Positions 1 to 9,237 of a stretch of 64,000 bases of DNA are shown here, piece by piece (position 1 is the stretch's first letter; every line of letters starts with the position of its first letter). The notes beneath the pieces are model-generated. The model had not been told where the DNA came from. It made no database searches and saw only the letters and a program-made list of their open reading frames with translations. The position numbers were made by a program, and so were the translations under genes. This stretch comes from Mucilaginibacter ginsenosidivorax (lineage in GTDB: Bacteria; Bacteroidota; Bacteroidia; Sphingobacteriales; Sphingobacteriaceae), in NCBI RefSeq assembly GCF_007971525.1, contig NZ_CP042437.1, forward strand, positions 4,774,001-4,838,000. Reading direction: 5' to 3'.

Positions 1-1445
1 ACCTTACCGCCTGTGATATTTATGTAACACCATACCTTAACGAGGCACAAATTACCAGTGGCACTTTATCTTATGCTGTTGGCGCTGGTGCTGCTGTAGT
101 ATCTACACCTTACTGGCACGCTACCGAGTTGTTGGCCGATGGCCGGGGCCGGCTATTCGATTTCAAAAATTCAGATGCGCTTGCCGATACCGTAATTGAG
201 CTGCTTGACCAGGACAGAGTTTTGCAGGAACTGAAGGAGAATGCCTACCAATATGGCCTGCACCTGCGCTGGCCGGTAATTGGTGCCGAATTTATAAAAG
301 TGGCCCAGGAAGCTACGGCCCGTTTTGATTTTAGTGATAAGATATTAAAAAACAGTATTGTCGACCCCGAGATATTGCCAAAATTCAGCCTCACGCACGT
401 TTTGCGCCTGACCGATGATACTGGCATTGTGCAACACGCCAAATACGGCATCCCCAACTTAAAAGAGGGGTACTGCCTTGATGATAACGCCCGCGCACTT
501 ATCATGGCCTTAATGGCTTACCAGCGCAGCGGCAGCAAGGAGGCTTTTGAATTGCTGCCTATATACCTTAGCTATATTCACTATATGCAGACGGATGATG
601 GTAACTTCCGCAACTTTTTGAGTTTTGACAGGCGCTACCTGGATGAAGTAGGATCAGAAGATTCGTTTGGGCGCACCATATGGTCGTTAGGCCATTTGAT
701 AGGCTGCGCGGCAAGTAACTCATACCGTGAATTTGCTTTAGAGATTTTTCATAAATCGGTACCGCATTTTACAAGTTTGAAACATTTGAGGGGAATAGGC
801 AACACCATTATTGGTATAAGCCTTTACCTGCAGGCCGTACCCACAGATGATGGGATGATTAAAATACTAAACGATTTAACCCAGCCCCTCATTGATGCTT
901 TTGAAAAAACGCAATCAGAAGATTGGCAATGGTTTGAGGAGAAAATGACCTACGATAATGCCATACTTCCGCTGGCTTTGTTACACTCCTGTGAAATAAC
1001 CGGCAACGAGGATGCTAAAAGGATTGCCCTGGCATCGATGGCGTTTTTAGATAAGCTCACGCTATCAAACGGTTACTTAAGCCCGGTTGGTAATGATGGC
1101 TGGTATTACCGTGGCGGTACTTTTCCAACGTTCGATCAGCAAGCTATTGAAACCATGGCTATGGTGCTGATGCATTTCCAGGCTTACCAGATTTTTAGGG
1201 TGCCACAATATGTAGAGAAAATGTTTTTGAGTTACAAATGGTTCCTGGGCGAAAATACCCTGCGTGCACCTCTTTACGACCACGAAACAAAGGGTTGCTG
1301 CGATGGCTTGCTGCCCGGCGGTATTAACCGTAACCAGGGAGCCGAAAGTACACTGGCGTACCTGATATCGCATTTAACGGTATTGAAAGCTTTTGAACTG
1401 GAGTACGAGTATAACAAATACGGCCAGAAACTGGAAATCTGCTAA
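1..1445 (+). CDS. Glycosyltransferase family 4 protein with C-terminal toroid-like domain (5' end outside window)
   Basis: The reading frame is open from base 3 without a start, so the gene is cut by the window edge; the TTG at 129 is internal. The first visible residues look like the end of a GT4 GT-B fold: an acidic residue, then a GTLSYAVGAGAAVV-type nucleotide-sugar loop. From about 90 residues in, the protein changes character: a long region with CLDDNARALIMAL and aromatic, Gly-rich helical stretches resembles an alpha/alpha-toroid glycosidase-like domain. Such GT4-toroid fusions are known in Bacteroidota next to GH130 enzymes, and one lies at 5436-6905. The stop codon directly abuts the ATG of the next GT4 gene, so the two are almost certainly co-transcribed. 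Likely role is synthesis of a mannose-rich glycan; donor and acceptor cannot be read from sequence. Confidence 0.8.
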   Translation, partial: LTACDIYVTPYLNEAQITSGTLSYAVGAGAAVVSTPYWHATELLADGRGRLFDFKNSDALADTVIELLDQDRVLQELKENAYQYGLHLRWPVIGAEFIKVAQEATARFDFSDKILKNSIVDPEILPKFSLTHVLRLTDDTGIVQHAKYGIPNLKEGYCLDDNARALIMALMAYQRSGSKEAFELLPIYLSYIHYMQTDDGNFRNFLSFDRRYLDEVGSEDSFGRTIWSLGHLIGCAASNSYREFALEIFHKSVPHFTSLKHLRGIGNTIIGISLYLQAVPTDDGMIKILNDLTQPLIDAFEKTQSEDWQWFEEKMTYDNAILPLALLHSCEITGNEDAKRIALASMAFLDKLTLSNGYLSPVGNDGWYYRGGTFPTFDQQAIETMAMVLMHFQAYQIFRVPQYVEKMFLSYKWFLGENTLRAPLYDHETKGCCDGLLPGGINRNQGAESTLAYLISHLTVLKAFELEYEYNKYGQKLEIC

Positions 1446-2453
1446 ATGAAGGTAGCTGTTTTAGCCCCCGTAGCCTGGCGCACACCGCCCAGGCATTACG
1501 GCCCGTGGGAACAAATTTCATCTAACATTGCCGAGGGACTGGTAAAGTTGGGTATTGATGTAACGCTGTTTGCCACCGGCGATTCGATAACTGCCGGAAA
1601 GCTGGATGCTGTTTGTGCCACCGGGTACGAGGAAGACCGGAGCCAGGATGCCAAAGTGTTGGAGTGCCTGCACATTAGCAACCTGATGGAAAAAGCGGCC
1701 GGGTTTGATATTATCCATAATAATTTCGATTTTTTGCCGCTCAGTTATTCCGGGCTGATTAACACGCCTGTTATCACTACGATACATGGCTTTTCGTCGC
1801 AGAAAATTATCCCGGTTTATAAAAAATATAACCATATAGGGCATTATGTGTCCATTAGTAATTCAGATCGTAGTCCCCATCTGGATTACCTGGGTACGGT
1901 TTATAATGGATTGGATACCCGCGATTTTGAGTTTTACGAGCAGCCGGGAGATTACCTTTTATACTTTGGCCGCATCCATCCTGATAAAGGAACTGCCGAG
2001 GCTATTGAGATAGCCCAAAAAAGCAAACGGAAGCTGTTAATTGCAGGTATTATACAGGATGGGAATTATTACCGTGAACGGGTTGAACCTTATTTATCGG
2101 GCCAAATACAATACATTGGCCATGCCGGCCCCGATAAGCGTAAAGAGTTGTTGGGCAATGCCGCCGCCCTGCTGCACCCCATCAGTTTTAATGAGCCCTT
2201 TGGCATGAGCGTGGCCGAAGCGATGCTTTGCGGAACGCCCGTGATAGCATTTAACAAGGGATCGATGCCAGAGTTAATTAAACACGCCCAAACCGGATTT
2301 TTAGTTAATAATGTTGATGAGGCTGTTGAAGCAGTGGGCAGGTTAGCCGAGCTTAATAGAATAGACTGCTGTAACTGGGCGAGCTCGCAATTTTCGGCAG
2401 ATAAAATGGTGGCCGACTATTTAAAGCTATATGAGAAGATACTGGGCAAATAA
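1446..2453 (+). CDS. Glycosyltransferase family 4 (GT-B fold)
   Basis: A 335-residue cytoplasmic GT4 enzyme. The N-terminus MKVAVLAPVAWRTPP is the usual first strand and loop of the acceptor domain. The C-terminal donor-binding domain carries the EX7E motif (E250-P-F-G ... E258) followed by CGTPVIAFNKGSMPE, typical of retaining GT4 enzymes. Length is normal for the family. It starts on the base after the upstream stop, so it is translated from the same message as the GT4-toroid protein. Together with the GH130 protein on the other strand it suggests a mannan or mannoside metabolism locus; the sugar specificity is inference. Confidence 0.85.
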   Translation: MKVAVLAPVAWRTPPRHYGPWEQISSNIAEGLVKLGIDVTLFATGDSITAGKLDAVCATGYEEDRSQDAKVLECLHISNLMEKAAGFDIIHNNFDFLPLSYSGLINTPVITTIHGFSSQKIIPVYKKYNHIGHYVSISNSDRSPHLDYLGTVYNGLDTRDFEFYEQPGDYLLYFGRIHPDKGTAEAIEIAQKSKRKLLIAGIIQDGNYYRERVEPYLSGQIQYIGHAGPDKRKELLGNAAALLHPISFNEPFGMSVAEAMLCGTPVIAFNKGSMPELIKHAQTGFLVNNVDEAVEAVGRLAELNRIDCCNWASSQFSADKMVADYLKLYEKILGK

Positions 2454-2507
2454 CAAAGAAAAACACATAAAAAAGCCAATGCGATACTTTAAGTATCACA
2501 CAACACC

Positions 2508-2527
2508 AAAAAAGCAATCAGCTTTTT
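2508..2527. terminator. Possible bidirectional terminator between convergent genes
   Basis: A short hairpin with arms AAAAAGC and GCTTTTT around a 5-nt loop lies between the GT4 gene (+) and the small gene at 2539-2940 (-). The A/T-rich arms give a U-run on either strand. The stem has only two G-C pairs, so efficiency is doubtful. Confidence 0.35.
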
Positions 2528-2538
2528 GCAGGCAGCTA

Positions 2539-2940
2539 TCACCCGGCATCCCTTATCAATTCATTTGCCTGGGATGAATTGCCCGATTCCGGTTGGTTGG
2601 CGTAATCATTTAACGGCCTTATTTTGGTTTCACCAAGCAGCGGGTAGGCGTTTCCTGTAACTTCTTGTTGCTGTTGTGGCAAAACATCGCTTGTACGTGC
2701 ATAGCTGTAGCCCAACCTTTTGTTTTCTTCCTCAATAAAAGTGAACAGGTCGCCGAGGCATGAATAAACCGACTGTAAATATTTATAGTTGGTTGATGTA
2801 AGACACTTGCCTACATCTTCGGGGCCCTTACCCGGCTCGCAAAAGTTAAGTTTGGTAATAATACCGTTAATCAGCTCAACTTCAAATTTGCCCTCATTGT
2901 GCCAGGTTAAGCTGTTTTTTATTTCTCTGAAATGGTCCAT
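2539..2940 (-). CDS. Hypothetical protein, 133 aa
   Basis: I do not recognise this family. The frame starts with a clear ATG (MDHFREIKNSLTWHNEGKFE). The N-terminal two thirds is compact and mixed alpha/beta with two Cys (FCEPGKG and YSCLGDLF); the last ~45 residues are polar, Gln/Asn-rich and probably disordered. There is no signal peptide or membrane segment, so it is probably cytoplasmic. It is monocistronic, convergent with the glycosyltransferases and followed upstream by a long repeat-bearing gap. Coding character (long frame, plausible composition) supports a real gene; function unknown. Confidence 0.6.
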   Translation of the reverse strand: MDHFREIKNSLTWHNEGKFEVELINGIITKLNFCEPGKGPEDVGKCLTSTNYKYLQSVYSCLGDLFTFIEEENKRLGYSYARTSDVLPQQQQEVTGNAYPLLGETKIRPLNDYANQPESGNSSQANELIRDAG

Positions 2941-3607
2941 GGCTTTATAAGTTTTTTATCATATAATAATTTGTAACGTTCATTATACCAATTAAATATA
3001 CTAAATTATTTATATCAATGGAGATGCCATTCTTCATTTTTTTTGAAACATTTTCAATTACCAGCCCTATTAAATAGCAGTAACCTTTTTTATATACCGA
3101 TGATAAAAAACAGGGATTTTACGCCCAACAATATGCTTGTTATTTAGGACAGTATGTTGTGTGTTAGCGACCGAAAGGGAGAAGAAATAGGGCCGGATTT
3201 ATAGGCAACTAATACCGTTTTAACAAACGTTTATACAATAGCGCATGAAAATCGCTCTTAAAAGTTGGTCCTGAAGAAAGGTAGTTCCTAAGGAGCAAAA
3301 AAGGTTGCAATATTTTTCTACAAACAGGTAGCCTCTACGATGCAAATAAAGATTAGATGGAATATTTCTACAAATATGTAGCCTCTACGAGGCAAAAAAC
3401 CATGCTGATATGCCTCGTAGAGGCTACATATTTGTAGAAACTAAAAGGAAAAAATCCTTGCCCCGTTAGGGGCTACCTATATTTCGATGTCAAATCTTTA
3501 AAAGCGATTGCCTGTACAATAGCGTGAGATTAGCTTAAAAGAAGTTTGAAAAGCTTCATAAACTACTGAATTAATTATTATAACTTGCTGTTAATTAGAC
3601 TTTAGCA
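2941..3607. other. 667-bp gene-free gap, AT-rich, with a palindromic repeat island
   Basis: No convincing ORF. The first ~280 bp is AT-rich and presumably carries the promoter of the minus-strand gene at 2939. The middle holds the repeat island described at 3228-3524. The last ~80 bp precedes the membrane-protein gene at 3608. No tRNA- or riboswitch-like fold was recognised. Confidence 0.6.
3228..3524. repeat. MITE-like palindromic repeat island
   Basis: The core is a perfect 30-bp inverted repeat (3365-3394 against 3411-3440, 16-nt loop) built around GTAGCCTCTACGAGGC. A third, degenerate direct copy of the arm lies at about 3314-3343, and a related GGGGCTACCTAT end at about 3468-3481. Outer arms are also inverted: AATCGCTCTTAAAAG at 3250-3264 against CTTTAAAAGCGATT at 3496-3509. 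Nested inverted repeats with no ORF look like a non-autonomous element or a REP-type array. No target-site duplication could be assigned by eye. Confidence 0.7.
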
Positions 3608-4507
3608 ATGGAAAGGCACAAATTAAGTAACCCGGTATTTATAGCCGCGGTTTTGTTACTTATTGTAAACGATTGGTATTTTAAACAAACGTTCCATAAC
3701 GGTTTAACGGGCAAACTTTCGGATTTTGCCGGATTGTTTGCTTTCCCGTTTTTGTTGAGCGCTTTATTTCCACGGAAAATTAAGCTGGTTTACTTTTTTA
3801 CGTTGCTGTTTTTTGTAGTTTGGAAATCGCCCTTAATACAGCCTGTTATCGATGCATTAAATGGTGCCGGCGTACCAATTTACCGTACAATTGATTATAC
3901 CGATTATATAGCCCTGCTTATTTTACCGGTGTCTTTTTATCAGTTTAACAAGCCTGCAGTATATCACTTTAAACCCATAATTCTTAATATGTTGATGTTG
4001 TTTTCGTTAATATCCTTTATAGCTACCAGCATGCCTCCGGGCGCCTATACCAGGTTTAATGATATCAATAAAGTTTACACCTTCGATTTTTCTAAAAGGG
4101 AATTGGTTTCCAGGATTAACGCCCTGCAACTGGAGTATGTTCATGAATTTAACCAATACGTTAAGGATAATAATAAGCGCAGTTACGGCGCGCTTTATAA
4201 AGACACCGCGAGGGTGGATTTTGACCGCAGCAGCAGTATTTTCTATTACAGTTCATCTTTAATTAAAAACAAAAGAGATACGTTGGCCATGCTTATTGAT
4301 TATGAGCGGGTAAAAGATGCAGATACCATAGTTTTAAAAACGATGTATGCCAACCTCAACATCAGCGGTAACAATAATACATCGCAGTTAAAGCTCCTGA
4401 ATTTAACTAATTACGTGCGTAAATCAGAAAAGGGTGATCACAAAGAAATTGCTGTCGGGATTTTTGAAAAGTTTACGCTTAAAAGAATCAGTACCACATG
4501 GCGATAA
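3608..4507 (+). CDS. Hypothetical integral membrane protein, 299 aa
   Basis: Family not recognised. The first ~140 residues contain about four hydrophobic segments (near residues 10-27, 42-58, 61-77 and 95-140), with conserved-looking loop residues in LTGKLSDFAGLFAFPF. The remaining ~150 residues are soluble and polar, rich in Lys, Asn and Ser, with little similarity I can name. The likely arrangement is a membrane anchor with an extracytoplasmic or cytoplasmic tail. The ATG at 3608 is the only good start. It ends 6 bp from the convergent fucosyltransferase-like gene. Function unknown. Confidence 0.65.
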   Translation: MERHKLSNPVFIAAVLLLIVNDWYFKQTFHNGLTGKLSDFAGLFAFPFLLSALFPRKIKLVYFFTLLFFVVWKSPLIQPVIDALNGAGVPIYRTIDYTDYIALLILPVSFYQFNKPAVYHFKPIILNMLMLFSLISFIATSMPPGAYTRFNDINKVYTFDFSKRELVSRINALQLEYVHEFNQYVKDNNKRSYGALYKDTARVDFDRSSSIFYYSSSLIKNKRDTLAMLIDYERVKDADTIVLKTMYANLNISGNNNTSQLKLLNLTNYVRKSEKGDHKEIAVGIFEKFTLKRISTTWR

Positions 4508-4513
4508 GGGTTG

Positions 4514-5374
4514 CTAATCAAAAAACTCCTTAAAAGAATTGATGGTTATCTTTTCGTCGGCCGATTCCATGTAGTAAGCCGGTACGGTGTTGTACAATGA
4601 TGCCCAGCCAGTAAACGTGCTTGGCGGGCCGAAAATATAGTTGCATTCGGCAAGTAAATATAAGTCGACTATAGCCGGCCGTTCGGCAATTACAGTTTTG
4701 AAATCGCTAAATTCGTTGGCGTCCAGCCTTTCCTGCGAGCAAATTATAAACACACACCGCTTCCCTGAAAAAAGCTTCTCGGTTTCGCGCATTTTGTTGA
4801 TGTATACCTCGTTGCTGTAAAACCATTTGCCGCCGTTAAAATCAATATAATCGCCGCGCCTGATGTGTACACCAATCAGGATATCGCCCATGTTACGTGC
4901 CCGGTTAACTTCCTGTTCTATCGCATCCCTGAATTCCTGTTTAGGCGAAAACAAATTTTTAATTTGCGGCAGGTATTTTTTAAAATTAACGTAGTCCCGG
5001 TAAACCCAGCCCTCGGGTATTACAACCTGCTGCTGTGCTAATTTAATGAACCCGGGCTGGTTTAAGTCATATTGCGAAAGTGTAAGGTCGTTTCCGGTTA
5101 TAGAATGGAATGTAACCCCCGGCAATTTTATCTTAAATTTTAATGTGAGGGCATGAAGTTTATTTAAAATTTTGTTTAAAGCTTTCTGCTCTACCCCAGT
5201 TTTTGTAAAGGTTACCCTTAGCGCTTCATCGCCTACAGGTGTAAACCAGTTGTAATACTCCGGAAAACAGGTTACAAGCAATGAATAGTTGTAAGCCTTG
5301 CTGTTGGCTATAAAGTACGACAAAAAGTGCAGCCTATTGGCCAGTTGTCCATTAATCCTTTTAATAATAACCAC
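4514..5374 (-). CDS. GT11-like alpha-1,2-fucosyltransferase family protein
   Basis: A 286-residue protein with the hallmark of GT11 and related fucosyltransferases: HIRRGDY at residues 170-176, the GDP-fucose-binding motif. The N-terminus (IIKRINGQLANRLHFLSYFIA) matches the G-Q-L-x-N-x-L/M opening of the family. The C-terminus has the YIFGPPSTFTGWASLYN block that corresponds to the last conserved motif. No signal peptide; it is probably cytoplasmic and acts on a nascent surface glycan. It lies 61 bp downstream of the GH130 gene on the same strand and may share its message. The exact linkage made is inference from the family. Confidence 0.75.
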   Translation of the reverse strand: MVIIKRINGQLANRLHFLSYFIANSKAYNYSLLVTCFPEYYNWFTPVGDEALRVTFTKTGVEQKALNKILNKLHALTLKFKIKLPGVTFHSITGNDLTLSQYDLNQPGFIKLAQQQVVIPEGWVYRDYVNFKKYLPQIKNLFSPKQEFRDAIEQEVNRARNMGDILIGVHIRRGDYIDFNGGKWFYSNEVYINKMRETEKLFSGKRCVFIICSQERLDANEFSDFKTVIAERPAIVDLYLLAECNYIFGPPSTFTGWASLYNTVPAYYMESADEKITINSFKEFFD

Positions 5375-5435
5375 TTAACATCGCTTTATTTAAGCGGTTA
5401 AATTAATATTATTTAAGCTGATAACAAAAGCAGTA

Positions 5436-6905
5436 TTATTCGCTTTGATCGTTCTTCAATTTATCTAATAATTCCTGTAAGCCAACTTCGGCAAAGGCGG
5501 TTGATGAATCGGATACCCCGTAAGGGATAATAAGCTTTTCGTTATGAACAATTGCTCCGCATGAATATAGTACATTAGGCACATAGCCTTCGCGCTCATC
5601 GCTGTTGGGGATAAGCAAGGGCTCGCGCAGGCGGCCTATTTCAATGGCCGGGTCGTCCAGTTTTAATAAACTTGCACCTAACACATAGCGGCGCATAGGG
5701 CCTACACCGTGGGTTATCATCAGCCAGCCATCTTTGGTTTCAATCGGCGATCCGCAGTTGCCTATTTGTACAAACTCCCAGCTAAAGCGGGGTTGCTGCA
5801 GCATAATCGGCTTTTCCCATATATTTATCTTATCGGCATACATGATGTAATTGTTGCAGCCATCAATACGCGAAATCATTACAAACTTGCCGTTCACCTT
5901 GCGCGGAAACAGCGCCAGGTTTTTATTTTGGGCGCCAGCGCCGTATAACGGCATTATTTTAAAATTATAAAAATCGGTGGTTTGCAACAGTTTAGGCATT
6001 ATAAGCGCGCCATCATATGCGGTGTATGTAGCGTAATAAACAGAAGTATCGTCATCATTTCTGAATTGCACAAAACGGGCATCTTCAATACCCTTGCGCT
6101 CATACTCCGATATAGGGAATATTACCCTGTCGGAAATATCGGTGTCCAGCGAAAAAACTATTTCGTAGTACGAATCGGCCAGCCACAATACCTTGTCGTA
6201 CTCCAGTTTCATCATATCGCTTTCCTGTAATTTTTGCGAATCGATAATAATGCGGCGCAGGTTGGCATATTCAAAATGATGATCGAGCTTGGACTCCAGT
6301 TCGTGTAAAATATCGATATTGATTTGCGTAATAGCGGCTTTATCAAAAAACAGCTTTTTATTGTACACTGCATTCCTTACAATTTCAGCTTCATCAATAT
6401 AGCTGCCGGCTGGTAAAATGGTAATGTTATTATCTTTATCTATCATTCCCCTGCGAAAGGTGATGGATGAGATATGCCCTTCGCCCACAGCCCTGAAACT
6501 GATAATTACCCTGCGTTGTCCATCTTCCAGTTCGGTTTGGTCCGGGTCTTCCACAATAGAGGGATTGAAAAAAGCTGCCGACTCAATGGAGTACTCGTGT
6601 GTAAAATAAGACCCTATAAGTAGCTTGCGGTTAATGGTTAAGGTATCATAATCGATATTTAACTCCAAAAAAAGCGGCTTCAATTTACTGCAATGCCGGT
6701 TTAAAACACGGGTTATATTCCGGTGCCGTTTGGAGTACTCCTGCAATAGCGGCGATACGATGCCAAAGGCTACATCCTCGCTTATTAGCATAACGCGCTC
6801 AATTACTTCTTTTGCACGATCGTTCCCATTAAAAAAAAATCTGGCAATAACGCGTTTAGGATCGGGGTTAACTCTTATTGGTTTTCGTTCAATGGAAAGT
6901 CTCAT
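5436..6905 (-). CDS. GH130-family mannoside phosphorylase/hydrolase
   Basis: A 489-residue five-bladed beta-propeller enzyme of GH130 (formerly DUF377), which acts on beta-mannosides by phosphorolysis or hydrolysis. IEDARF at residues 273-278 includes the family's catalytic Asp, and GNCGSPIE followed by GWLMITHGVG (about 382-402) forms the phosphate/active-site block. I place the start at ATG 6905 (MRLSIERKPIRV) instead of the frame's earlier start at 6950, because the extra 15 residues are unlike a folded N-terminus. An N-terminal helical extension of ~170 residues precedes the propeller, as in the subgroup linked to GT4 genes. Phosphorylase or hydrolase cannot be decided here. Confidence 0.85.
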   Translation of the reverse strand: MRLSIERKPIRVNPDPKRVIARFFFNGNDRAKEVIERVMLISEDVAFGIVSPLLQEYSKRHRNITRVLNRHCSKLKPLFLELNIDYDTLTINRKLLIGSYFTHEYSIESAAFFNPSIVEDPDQTELEDGQRRVIISFRAVGEGHISSITFRRGMIDKDNNITILPAGSYIDEAEIVRNAVYNKKLFFDKAAITQINIDILHELESKLDHHFEYANLRRIIIDSQKLQESDMMKLEYDKVLWLADSYYEIVFSLDTDISDRVIFPISEYERKGIEDARFVQFRNDDDTSVYYATYTAYDGALIMPKLLQTTDFYNFKIMPLYGAGAQNKNLALFPRKVNGKFVMISRIDGCNNYIMYADKINIWEKPIMLQQPRFSWEFVQIGNCGSPIETKDGWLMITHGVGPMRRYVLGASLLKLDDPAIEIGRLREPLLIPNSDEREGYVPNVLYSCGAIVHNEKLIIPYGVSDSSTAFAEVGLQELLDKLKNDQSE

Positions 6906-6975
6906 ATGTATACAATAGTAGCGTTTATTTTGTAACACCGTTAAGCACAAATTGATTTAGCTATTTTGAGAAAAG

Positions 6976-7195
6976 AGAGTCAAGAATCAAGAGTCAAGAA
7001 TCAAGAGTTAAGATAGCATTGATTTATGTAACCCAATTAAATATAAATTTGGCTCTTGATTCTGACATTTTTTAAAAAGTGAATCAAGGATCAAGAGTTA
7101 AGACAGCATTGATTTATGTAATCCAATTAAATATAAATTTTGTCTTGGCTCTTGATTCTTGACTCTTGGTTCTGACTTTTTTACTCTTGATTCTA
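6976..7195. repeat. Direct and inverted heptad-type repeats filling a 310-bp divergent gap
   Basis: The gap 6906-7215 separates GH130 (-) and the response regulator (+) and holds no gene. A 51-bp unit occurs twice (7000-7050 and 7090-7140) with only two mismatches, at a period of 90 bp. Around it, 7-bp words of the form CAAGAGT/CAAGAAT run on one side and their complements (CTTGATTCTTGACTCTTG) on the other, so the island as a whole is also an inverted repeat. The promoters of both genes must lie in or beside it. Confidence 0.8.
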
Positions 7196-7215
7196 TTTTA
7201 CTAAATTGCGCACTT

Positions 7216-7893
7216 ATGAATGTTTTGATTGTTGAAGACGAAAAGGGCCTTGCTCTTGAGGTTGATGAATTTTTAAGTCACGAAGGGTTTACGGTTGAAC
7301 ATGCGCGGACTAAAAAATCGGCAGAGGAAAAGATTTTTGTTAATAATTACGATTTTATACTGCTTGATCTCGGATTGCCTGATGGCGATGGGTTCGACCT
7401 GTTAAAAATGCTGAAAGGGCTTGATAAGCGTGATGATGCCGTTATTATCCTGACCGCCCGCGGGGCTGTTGACGACAGGGTGTCGGGACTGGAGCAGGGC
7501 GCGGATGATTACCTGGCCAAGCCATTTTCGTTAAGCGAATTGCTGGCCCGCATGCACGCTATTACCCGCCGTAAACATCGGCTGGAAAGTAATGACATAA
7601 ACATAAAAGGCCTTAAAGTAAATATCCAAAACCGCACAGTAATGTTTAACGACGAACGGATAAACCTTACAAAAAAGGAGTTTGAAATTTTTAACTACCT
7701 GGTGCTTAATAAAAACCGCGTAATATCGCGCACCAATCTTACCGAGCACGTTTGGGGTGATGTTTTGGAAATAAACAGCGACTCGAACTTTGTAGATGTT
7801 CATGTAAAAAACCTGCGCAAAAAACTATCGCAATACATTCCTATTGACTGGTTTGAAACGGTACGCAGCATAGGTTACCGTATTAACATTTAA
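7216..7893 (+). CDS. OmpR/PhoB-family response regulator
   Basis: A 225-residue DNA-binding response regulator. The receiver domain (about 1-115) has the acidic pair E7/D8, phospho-acceptor D51 (FILLDLGLPDGDG), T80 and K102 (AKPF). The winged-helix effector domain covers about 130-225, with LTKKEFEIFNYLV and VDVHVKNLRKKL typical of OmpR-type regulators. The ATG at 7216 gives MNVLIVEDE; the open frame extends upstream to 7159 but those codons are repeat DNA. It is followed after 3 bp by its histidine kinase. Its target genes cannot be inferred from this window. Confidence 0.95.
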   Translation: MNVLIVEDEKGLALEVDEFLSHEGFTVEHARTKKSAEEKIFVNNYDFILLDLGLPDGDGFDLLKMLKGLDKRDDAVIILTARGAVDDRVSGLEQGADDYLAKPFSLSELLARMHAITRRKHRLESNDINIKGLKVNIQNRTVMFNDERINLTKKEFEIFNYLVLNKNRVISRTNLTEHVWGDVLEINSDSNFVDVHVKNLRKKLSQYIPIDWFETVRSIGYRINI

Positions 7894-7896
7894 ACA

Positions 7897-9237
7897 ATGA
7901 AACTACAGGTAAAGCTGGCCCTTTATAATACTTTAACCAAAGTAGCTATCATCCTGTTTACGGGTTTGCTCATCCTGCTTTCGATAGAAAAAATTTCTTA
8001 TAACCACATTGAGCTACGGCTTGAAAATGATAAGGAGCAAACGCTTAAAAACCTTTCTTCCAGTGAAATAAGTAGTATATTAGGGGATAAAAAAGCCTAC
8101 ACCGACTATAATATTTTGAAGGAGGAGTTTATTACTATTACCCAAACCAAATACAACCCCGAGATTACCAGGGAAGTTAAATTTACTACCGAAACCCGCG
8201 ATTTTGATAAGTACACCCAAACCTACCGCATTTTAACACACCGGTTAAATTTTAATGGCCATACCTATATTTTACATATCGGCGTAGCGATAGAATCGGT
8301 TGAGGAATTAAAATCTATCATTAAAAAATTCACTATCGTGGTTTTGGTGATAGCCCTGGTATTAACGCTGATAAGCGATTTGGTTTTTACCAAATTTTTG
8401 CTGGCCCCGTTTTACAAGATCATTGACCGTAAGCTGATCAAGGTGAATGATCCGATGAACTTTGATTACCAAAAAATAAAAACCACCACACAGGATTTTG
8501 AGCTTTTGGACGATAGCATCAGTTCGCTCATGAAGAAAATATCGAACCTGTTTATCCTCGAAAAACAATTTATCGCTAACGTATCGCACGAATTGCTTAC
8601 CCCCATATCCATTATCAGCTCAAGGCTCGAGAATATTTTACTGCACGAGGAGCTAAGCGAGGGGAGTGAAAACAAGATGCATGCATCGTTAAAAACGCTT
8701 AACCGGCTTAAATCTATTATCAATAGTTTACTGCTGATATCGAAAGTCGAAAACAATCAATACGATAAAGCAGATATGGTAATGATAGCAGCCGTAGTAA
8801 TGGAAATTCAGGAAGAGCTGGAAGATAGGATAGAAGAGCGGCAGTTAACTTTTTCAAACAACCTTAAATATATATATACCATTAAAGGTAACAGGCCCCT
8901 GATGCATACTTTGCTGTTTAATTTAATTAATAACGCCATAAAGTATAATAATGCAGGTGGGGCAATAATTATTAGCGATGAACTAAAAGAGGGAATTTAC
9001 AAAGTAATCATCTCTGATACCGGAACGGGTATGGACAAAAAGCAAATTGAAAATGCCTTCAACCGTTTCGAAAAGCTGGATACCGACGAAAAGGAAAGTT
9101 ACGGTTTAGGCCTGGCCATAGTTAAAAGTATTACCACTTTTCATGATATTAAGGTTCAAATAAATTCGGTAAAAGGCGAGGGCACTACGGTTACGCTTAT
9201 CTTCAATGTGCCTAACCCCAATTTAATAGCCGCTTAG
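7897..9237 (+). CDS. Sensor histidine kinase (HisKA/HATPase)
   Basis: A 446-residue inner-membrane kinase, partner of the preceding regulator. TM1 is at about 14-31, a ~115-residue extracytoplasmic sensor region follows, and TM2 is at about 146-166. The dimerisation and phosphoacceptor helix holds H231 (NVSHELLTPIS). The ATPase domain has an N box (NLINNAIKYNN), G1 (DTGTGMD) and G2 (GLGLAI). The sensor region has no named domain. The stop is immediately followed by the stop of the convergent DUF58 gene, with no spacer. Confidence 0.95.
   Translation: MKLQVKLALYNTLTKVAIILFTGLLILLSIEKISYNHIELRLENDKEQTLKNLSSSEISSILGDKKAYTDYNILKEEFITITQTKYNPEITREVKFTTETRDFDKYTQTYRILTHRLNFNGHTYILHIGVAIESVEELKSIIKKFTIVVLVIALVLTLISDLVFTKFLLAPFYKIIDRKLIKVNDPMNFDYQKIKTTTQDFELLDDSISSLMKKISNLFILEKQFIANVSHELLTPISIISSRLENILLHEELSEGSENKMHASLKTLNRLKSIINSLLLISKVENNQYDKADMVMIAAVVMEIQEELEDRIEERQLTFSNNLKYIYTIKGNRPLMHTLLFNLINNAIKYNNAGGAIIISDELKEGIYKVIISDTGTGMDKKQIENAFNRFEKLDTDEKESYGLGLAIVKSITTFHDIKVQINSVKGEGTTVTLIFNVPNPNLIAA

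Noticed and set aside
3228..3524. tRNA or riboswitch fold in the long palindrome
   Set aside because: No cloverleaf or conserved aptamer core is visible; only long perfect arms.
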